5,054 nt of DNA from Gammaproteobacteria bacterium (GTDB lineage Bacteria; Pseudomonadota; Gammaproteobacteria; UWMA-0217), in contig JALVPS010000252.1 of NCBI GenBank assembly GCA_027031685.1, positions 1 through 5,054 of the forward strand, given 5' to 3'. Each line of letters starts with the position of its first letter. The first letter of the stretch is position 1. The notes under the pieces are model-generated. The model saw only the letters and a list, made by a program, of their open reading frames with translations, did not search any database and had not been told where the DNA came from. The position numbers and the translations under genes were made by a program. Positions 1-5,054 of this stretch are shown one piece after another.

Positions 1-1839
1 CTCCAGGACCTGCGCGAGGACGTCATCGGCGGCGGCGAGCCGGAGCTGCTGCCGGCCGACGAGGCCTTCGCCTTCCGCGCCCGCCTGGAAGCGCCCGACC
101 GGCTGATAGCCAGCTGGGTGGTGGCCAAGGGCTACTACCTGTACCGCGACAAGATCCACCTGCGTTCGAAGACGCCCGGCGTGACCCTGGGCGAGCCGCA
201 GCTGCCCCCCGCCGAGCAGCACGACGACCCGCAGTTCGGCTCGGTGGCCATCTACCGCGGCCCGGTGGACGTGGTGTATCCCATCCGCGGCCTGTCGCCG
301 CAGATCGAGTCGCTGGAAATCGAGGCGCGCTATCAGGGCTGCGCCGACCTGGGGGTGTGCTACCCGCCCATCACCAAGACATTGCGCTTCACCGGCGCCG
401 AACTGGCCGCCCCGCGGGGGGCTGCGGGCGGGCCGGCACAGGGCAGCCAGCCGACCCCCAAGGCCTCTGCGGCCGCCCCGGCACAGCCCACCCCGGCCAC
501 CGAGGCGGCCGCGCCGCTGTCGGAGCAGGACCGCATCGGCCGCATGCTGGCCGACCGCAGCATCTGGTTCAACGTGCTGGCCTTCTTCGGCTTCGGCCTG
601 CTGCTGTCGCTCACGCCCTGCGTGTTCCCCATGATCCCCATCCTGTCCGGCATCATCGTCGGCCAGGGGCGCACCACCTCCACCCGCCAGGCCTTCCTGC
701 TGTCGCTGGCCTACGTGCTGGCCATGGCCCTCACCTACACGGTGGTGGGCGTGCTGGCCGGGCTGTTCGGCGCCAATATCCAGGCCTGGTTCCAGAATCC
801 GTGGATCCTGACCGGCTTCGCCCTGCTGTTCGTGCTGCTGGCGCTGTCCATGTTCGGCTTCTACGAGCTGCAGATGCCGAGCGCCATCCAGAGCCGCCTG
901 TCCCTGCTCAGCAACCGGCAGGAGGGCGGGCGGCTGACCTCGGCGGCGGTCATGGGCTTCCTGTCGGCGCTCATCGTCGGGCCGTGCGTGACGGCGCCGC
1001 TCATCGGCGCGCTCATCTACATCGGCCACACCGGCGACGCCGTGCTGGGCGGCCTGGCGCTGTTCTCCCTCAGCCTGGGCATGGGCGCCCCGCTGCTGCT
1101 CATCGGCACCTCGGCCGGCAAGCTGCTGCCCAAGGCCGGGCCGTGGATGGACGCCATCAAGGCCTTCTTCGGCGTGCTGCTGCTGGGGGTGGCCATCTGG
1201 CTGCTGGCGCGCATCCTGCCGGCGGCGGTGACCATGCTGCTGTGGGGCGTGCTGGCGGTGGTGTCCGGCGTGTACCTGGGCGCGCTCACCCCGCCCCGGC
1301 CGGAGGGCTCGCGCTGGCAGCTGTTCTGGAAGGGGCTGGGCGTGGTGGTCCTGCTGGTGGGGGCGCTGGAGATCATCGGCGCGGCGGCCGACGGCGACGA
1401 CCCGCTGCAGCCGCTGCGCGGCCTGCTGCGCGGCGGCGCGGGCGGCGGCGCCGCAACGGCCGAGGCGGAGGGGCTGCCCTTCCAGCGCATCAAGGGCCTG
1501 CGCGGGCTGGAGGACGCCCTGGCCGCGGCGCGCGCCCAGGGCCGGCCGGTGATGCTCGACTTCTACGCCGACTGGTGCATCTCCTGCAAGGAGCTGGAGA
1601 AGTTCACCTTCAGCGACCCGCAGGTGCGCGCCGCCCTGCAGGGGGTGATGCTGCTGCAGGCGGACGTGACCGCCAACGACGCCGAGGACCGCGCCCTGCT
1701 CAAGCGCTTCGACATCATCGGCCCGCCGGCCATCCTGTTCTTCGGGCCGGACGGCAAGGAGCGGCGCGCCTACCGCGTGGTGGGCTACATGCCGGCCGCG
1801 GCCTTCCGCGACCAGGTGCGCAAGGCCCTGTCCCGCTGA
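1..1839 (+). CDS. dsbD: Thiol:disulfide interchange protein DsbD (5'-truncated by window edge)
   Basis: Inner-membrane reductase that passes electrons from cytoplasmic thioredoxin to periplasmic substrates such as DsbC and cytochrome c maturation factors. The frame is open from base 1, and family similarity begins before the first in-window Met/Val codons (LLPADEAFAF at about codons 16-25). The true start and signal peptide are therefore upstream. In-window codons: the periplasmic alpha domain runs to about 130, with YQGCADLGVCYPP supplying Cys114 and Cys120. An Ala/Pro-rich linker covers about 135-176. The eight-helix beta domain spans about 187-462, with Cys207 in LTPCVFPMIP and Cys329 in VGPCVTAP. 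After a Gly/Ala-rich linker, the gamma thioredoxin domain (about 494-612) has WCISCK (Cys526, Cys529) and a cis-Pro in GPPAI. These six cysteines correspond to E. coli Cys103, 109, 163, 285, 461 and 464, so all three redox pairs are intact. The linkers look longer than in E. coli. The gene ends in TGA, 16 nt before the next gene. Identification is near certain. Confidence 0.97.
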   Translation, partial: LQDLREDVIGGGEPELLPADEAFAFRARLEAPDRLIASWVVAKGYYLYRDKIHLRSKTPGVTLGEPQLPPAEQHDDPQFGSVAIYRGPVDVVYPIRGLSPQIESLEIEARYQGCADLGVCYPPITKTLRFTGAELAAPRGAAGGPAQGSQPTPKASAAAPAQPTPATEAAAPLSEQDRIGRMLADRSIWFNVLAFFGFGLLLSLTPCVFPMIPILSGIIVGQGRTTSTRQAFLLSLAYVLAMALTYTVVGVLAGLFGANIQAWFQNPWILTGFALLFVLLALSMFGFYELQMPSAIQSRLSLLSNRQEGGRLTSAAVMGFLSALIVGPCVTAPLIGALIYIGHTGDAVLGGLALFSLSLGMGAPLLLIGTSAGKLLPKAGPWMDAIKAFFGVLLLGVAIWLLARILPAAVTMLLWGVLAVVSGVYLGALTPPRPEGSRWQLFWKGLGVVVLLVGALEIIGAAADGDDPLQPLRGLLRGGAGGGAATAEAEGLPFQRIKGLRGLEDALAAARAQGRPVMLDFYADWCISCKELEKFTFSDPQVRAALQGVMLLQADVTANDAEDRALLKRFDIIGPPAILFFGPDGKERRAYRVVGYMPAAAFRDQVRKALSR

Positions 1840-1842
1840 CCC

Positions 1843-1848
1843 GAGGAG
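1843..1848 (+). promoter_or_regulatory. Ribosome binding site of the TlpA-like gene
   Basis: GAGGAG lies 7 nt upstream of the ATG at 1856, in the short gap after the dsbD stop. It fixes the start of the downstream thioredoxin gene and supports translation from a shared dsbD transcript. Confidence 0.75.
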
Positions 1849-1855
1849 TGCAGCC

Positions 1856-2446
1856 ATGACCCGATCCGCTTCCGGCCTGTCGCCGGCCGTGCTGGTGCTG
1901 GTGGCGCTGGTCTCCCTGTTCACCGGCTTCGGCCTGTACTACGCCCTCACCCACCTGGCCGAGCCCGGCCAGCCCCCCGCGCCCACGGCGCCGCCGGCGC
2001 GCGAGACGGCCGCCCCCCGCGCGCTGCTCGGCCAGCGCCGTCCCGACTTCCGCCTGCCCGATCTGGACGGGCGGATGCGTGCCATCGGCGAGTGGGATGG
2101 CAAGGTGGTGCTGCTCAACTTCTGGGCCACCTGGTGCCCGCCCTGCCGGCGCGAGATCCCGCTGCTGGTGGACCTGAAGGCGCAGTACGGGCCGCGCGGC
2201 TTCGAGATCCTCGGCCTGGCCGACGACCAGCCGCAGGCCGTGCGCGACTTCCTCAAGGCCGTGCCGATCAACTACCCGGTGCTGCTGGCCTTCCAGACCC
2301 AGGGCCGGCTGGCGGCGCGGCTGGGCAACCGCCAGGACGTGCTGCCCTATTCGGTGCTGCTGGACCGCCAGGGGCGCATCGTCATGCTGCGCGCCGGCGA
2401 GCTGACCCGCGGGCAGCTGGTGACCGAGCTGGAGCGCCTGCTGTAG
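1856..2446 (+). CDS. TlpA/ResA-type membrane-anchored thioredoxin-like protein
   Basis: Predicted periplasmic thiol-disulfide oxidoreductase of 196 residues. The N-terminus has a short basic start and one hydrophobic segment (about residues 9-31), which looks like an uncleaved anchor. A Pro/Ala-rich spacer (about 37-56) follows. The AhpC/TSA-Redoxin/TlpA-like fold begins near RPDFRLPDLDG (62-72). The active site is FWATWCPPC, with Cys94 and Cys97, and the expected cis-Pro is Pro164 in VLPYSVLLDRQG. The CPPC motif with WATWC is typical of TlpA and related reducing thioredoxins. The GVPET-type motif I associate with CcmG/DsbE is absent, so a specific cytochrome c role is not supported. The start is chosen from the GAGGAG site 7 nt upstream. 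The gene is 16 nt behind dsbD and is probably co-transcribed with it, which suggests (inference) that DsbD keeps it reduced. Its substrate is unknown. The family assignment is firm, but the exact function is open. Confidence 0.9.
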   Translation: MTRSASGLSPAVLVLVALVSLFTGFGLYYALTHLAEPGQPPAPTAPPARETAAPRALLGQRRPDFRLPDLDGRMRAIGEWDGKVVLLNFWATWCPPCRREIPLLVDLKAQYGPRGFEILGLADDQPQAVRDFLKAVPINYPVLLAFQTQGRLAARLGNRQDVLPYSVLLDRQGRIVMLRAGELTRGQLVTELERLL

Positions 2447-2449
2447 GGC

Positions 2450-2464
2450 CGCCCGCATCGGGCG
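2450..2464 (+). other. Short GC hairpin just after the TlpA-like gene
   Basis: CGCCCG-cat-CGGGCG forms a 6-bp perfect stem with a 3-nt loop, starting 4 nt after the stop codon. No run of T follows, so it is not a canonical Rho-independent terminator. It could be a weak or Rho-assisted 3' end, or a transcript-stabilising stem, or simply chance in GC-rich DNA. Confidence 0.35.
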
Positions 2465-2487
2465 CGGGGCATCTCGTCGGCCGATCG

Positions 2488-2516
2488 TGGACACTCGTCC
2501 CGTTCTCATGCAGAAT
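2488..2516 (+). promoter_or_regulatory. Candidate sigma70-type promoter for aroQ-accB-accC-prmA
   Basis: TGGACA at 2488-2493 matches 5 of 6 bases of the -35 consensus. After exactly 17 nt, CAGAAT at 2511-2516 matches 4 of 6 bases of the -10, including the key A at position 2 and T at position 6. Transcription would start near 2523, giving a leader of about 60 nt before aroQ. The surrounding 2490-2580 stretch is clearly richer in A and T than the flanking genes, as expected for a promoter region. The -10 is imperfect, so this is a prediction from pattern and position only. Confidence 0.45.
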
Positions 2517-2584
2517 CGCAGCGGTCGCCAGTTAGCGGCAGATACCCTCCAGTTCTACCGAGTTTCGCCGCCGATCACCCGCCG

Positions 2585-3040
2585 ATGCCCGATATTCTCG
2601 TCCTCAACGGCCCCAATCTGAACTTGTTGGGCCAACGCGAGCCTGACCACTACGGGCGGCAGACGCTGGACGACATCGTGAGCGGCCTCATGGCCCAGGC
2701 GGAGGCGCGCGGCTTCAGCGCCGACGCCCTGCAGAGCAACGCCGAGGCGGAACTCATCGAGCGCATCCACCAGGCCGGCGAGGAGGGCGTGGGCTTCATC
2801 GTCTTCAACCCGGCCGCCTTCACGCACACCAGCATCGCCCTGCGCGACGCCCTGCTGGGGGTGGCCATCCCGTTCATCGAGGTCCATCTCTCCAACATCC
2901 ACCGGCGCGAGCCGTTCCGGCACCAGTCGTACTTCTCGGACATCGCCGAGGGGGTGATCGCCGGGCTGGGCGCCAAGGGCTACCAGCTGGCCATGGAGGC
3001 CGCGCTGGACTACCTGCAGAACCGCGCCGCCAGCAACTGA
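2585..3040 (+). CDS. aroQ: Type II 3-dehydroquinate dehydratase
   Basis: Cytoplasmic enzyme that removes water from 3-dehydroquinate to give 3-dehydroshikimate, the third step of the shikimate (chorismate/aromatic amino acid) pathway. Type II enzymes form dodecamers. The product is 151 residues, a normal length for the family. The N-terminus MPDILVLNGPNLNLLG is the family's opening strand and nucleotide-like loop, which supports this ATG. Catalytic and binding residues are all present: Arg18 and Tyr23 of the flexible lid (REPDHYG), Asn75 and His81 (NPAAFTHTS), Asp88, Glu99 and His101 (IEVHLSN), and Arg112 (FRHQSY). The usual Tyr of AYTHTS is Phe79 here, a substitution I recall from other Gammaproteobacteria. 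No convincing Shine-Dalgarno precedes the start. The gene is followed 20 nt later by accB, the conserved gammaproteobacterial arrangement. It is unrelated to type I AroD. Confidence 0.97.
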   Translation: MPDILVLNGPNLNLLGQREPDHYGRQTLDDIVSGLMAQAEARGFSADALQSNAEAELIERIHQAGEEGVGFIVFNPAAFTHTSIALRDALLGVAIPFIEVHLSNIHRREPFRHQSYFSDIAEGVIAGLGAKGYQLAMEAALDYLQNRAASN

Positions 3041-3060
3041 CTCAGCACAGGTTTCACCAC

Positions 3061-3555
3061 ATGGACATTCGCAAGATCAAGAAGCTCATCGAACTGATCG
3101 AGGACTCCGGGGTCGCCGAGATCGAGATCCACGAGGGAGAGGAGTCGGTGCGCATCAGCCGCACGCCGTCCGGCGGCCAGGCGGCGCCGGCCAACATCTT
3201 CATGACCCAGCCGGGGGCCGCCCCCGCCCAGCCGGCGCCGGCCCCGGCCAGCCCGGCCCCCGCAGCGGCGCCGGCCGCGGAGGAGGCGCCCGCCGCCAGC
3301 GAGGGTGAGGTCATCCCCAGCGGCCACGTCATCGAGTCGCCCATGGTGGGCACCTTCTACCGCGCCCCGTCGCCAGGCGCCAATCCGTTCGTGGAGGTGG
3401 GCCAGACGGTCAAGGAGGGCGACACGCTGTGCATCATCGAGGCCATGAAGATGCTCAACCAGATCGAGTCGGACGTGGCCGGCGTGGTCAAGGCCATCCT
3501 GGTCGAGAACGGCCAGCCGGTGGAGTACGGCCAGCCCCTGTTCGTCATCGAGTAG
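3061..3555 (+). CDS. accB: Acetyl-CoA carboxylase biotin carboxyl carrier protein (BCCP)
   Basis: Carries the biotin that shuttles a carboxyl group from biotin carboxylase to the AccA/AccD carboxyltransferase, making malonyl-CoA for fatty acid synthesis in the cytoplasm. The product is 164 residues. The N-terminal segment MDIRKIKKLIELIEDSGVAE is typical of AccB and contributes to binding of biotin carboxylase. An Ala/Pro-rich mobile linker covers about 40-80. The biotinyl domain spans about 88-164, with the attachment motif EAMKM placing biotin on Lys130. The thumb insertion typical of acetyl-CoA carboxylase BCCPs is visible (APSPGANP, 102-109), which separates it from lipoyl domains and most other biotinyl domains. 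Only a weak AGG (3049-3051) lies upstream of the ATG. accC follows after 13 nt. In E. coli, BCCP represses its own operon; whether that applies here cannot be read from the sequence. Confidence 0.98.
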   Translation: MDIRKIKKLIELIEDSGVAEIEIHEGEESVRISRTPSGGQAAPANIFMTQPGAAPAQPAPAPASPAPAAAPAAEEAPAASEGEVIPSGHVIESPMVGTFYRAPSPGANPFVEVGQTVKEGDTLCIIEAMKMLNQIESDVAGVVKAILVENGQPVEYGQPLFVIE

Positions 3556-3557
3556 GC

Positions 3558-3563
3558 GGGGGA
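3558..3563 (+). promoter_or_regulatory. Ribosome binding site of accC
   Basis: The purine run GGGGGA sits 5 nt upstream of the ATG at 3569, within the 13-nt accB-accC gap. It supports this start, which also matches the family N-terminus (MLTKVLIANRGEIA). Confidence 0.6.
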
Positions 3564-3568
3564 TACCC

Positions 3569-4909
<1,341 letters not shown>

Positions 4910-4919
4910 GCCGCCGACC

Positions 4920-5054
4920 GTGCCTTGGCTGCAACTCTCCTTCGCCCTGCCCGCGGCGCGCCTGGCCACGGCCGAGGCCGTGCTGGAGGCGGCCGGCGCC
5001 CAGGCCATCACCCTGCGGGACGGCGCCGACCAGCCGCTGTTCGAGCCGGGCCCG
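4920..5054 (+). CDS. prmA: Ribosomal protein L11 methyltransferase (3'-truncated by window edge)
   Basis: The first 45 codons of PrmA, an S-adenosylmethionine-dependent enzyme that methylates ribosomal protein L11. The translation opens M(V)PWLQLSFALPA and continues through EAAGAQAITLRDG to QPLFEPGP, matching the start of the family (E. coli begins MPWIQL and later has a VFEPLPG-like stretch). This part is the N-terminal substrate-recognition domain; the methyltransferase domain lies beyond the window. The start is GTG at 4920, 10 nt after the accC stop. The only Shine-Dalgarno-like bases are AGG at 4908-4910, overlapping that stop, so translation is probably coupled to accC. The frame is open to the window end. 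Position directly after accC is the conserved gammaproteobacterial order, which strengthens an assignment based on a short fragment. Confidence 0.92.
   Translation, partial: MPWLQLSFALPAARLATAEAVLEAAGAQAITLRDGADQPLFEPGP

Noticed and set aside
357..1859. A 500-codon + strand frame overlapping dsbD
   Set aside because: The product is Arg/Ala/Gly/Pro/His-rich without recognisable motifs and overlaps the membrane and thioredoxin domains of dsbD. It is a GC-driven shadow frame.
2489..2500. Small inverted repeat GGAC-actc-GTCC around the -35 box as an operator
   Set aside because: A 4-bp stem is expected by chance in DNA of this composition, and no known operator is recognised.
1715..2509. A 264-codon - strand frame opposite the end of dsbD and the TlpA-like gene
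   Set aside because: Compositionally biased translation with no family resemblance, opposite two genes with clear redox motifs.
2508..2621. Possible 37-residue upstream ORF (ATG at 2508, TGA at 2619-2621) overlapping the aroQ start
   Set aside because: It has no Shine-Dalgarno, overlaps the proposed -10 box so it would lie upstream of the predicted transcript start, and shows no regulatory run of aromatic codons that would suggest attenuation.
3181..3303. GCC/CCG-rich repetitive stretch in accB as a DNA repeat element
   Set aside because: It encodes the normal Ala/Pro mobile linker of BCCP; the repetition is explained by the protein and the codon bias.

Overview
The window is a GC-rich chromosomal segment with every gene on the + strand. 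It reads as a conserved housekeeping block of a gammaproteobacterium. The order dsbD, aroQ, accB, accC, prmA matches the arrangement I know from Pseudomonas and related Gammaproteobacteria. The high GC content, and a TlpA-like gene inserted after dsbD, would fit a GC-rich lineage such as the Ectothiorhodospiraceae/Chromatiales. That taxonomic guess is inference only.

Layout: (1) 1-1839 is the 3' part of dsbD, whose start and signal peptide lie off the window. (2) 1856-2446 is a membrane-anchored TlpA/ResA-type thioredoxin with a CPPC active site, 16 nt behind dsbD and preceded by a good Shine-Dalgarno. (3) 2447-2584 is the only sizeable intergenic gap (138 nt). It is visibly less GC-rich than its surroundings and holds a short GC hairpin and a plausible sigma70-type promoter. 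(4) 2585-3040 is aroQ (type II 3-dehydroquinate dehydratase). (5) 3061-3555 is accB (biotin carboxyl carrier protein). (6) 3569-4909 is accC (biotin carboxylase). (7) 4920-5054 is the first 45 codons of prmA (ribosomal protein L11 methyltransferase), which uses a GTG start and is cut by the window end.

Functionally there are two probable transcription units. The first (dsbD-tlpA-like) is about disulfide reduction in the periplasm: DsbD carries electrons from cytoplasmic thioredoxin across the inner membrane, and the neighbouring TlpA-like protein is a natural candidate for a periplasmic partner. The second (aroQ-accB-accC-prmA) joins a shikimate-pathway step, the two biotin-dependent subunits of acetyl-CoA carboxylase (first committed step of fatty acid synthesis) and a ribosomal protein methylase. 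Gaps of 20, 13 and 10 nt suggest co-transcription. The carboxyltransferase genes accA and accD are not in the window, as is usual in Gammaproteobacteria.

All recognisable catalytic residues are intact, and I see no mobile element, CRISPR array, RNA gene, frameshift or sign of transfer. I did not find an undescribed system. The points most worth a second look are the TlpA-like gene placed between dsbD and aroQ, and the promoter/leader of aroQ, which lacks a Shine-Dalgarno.
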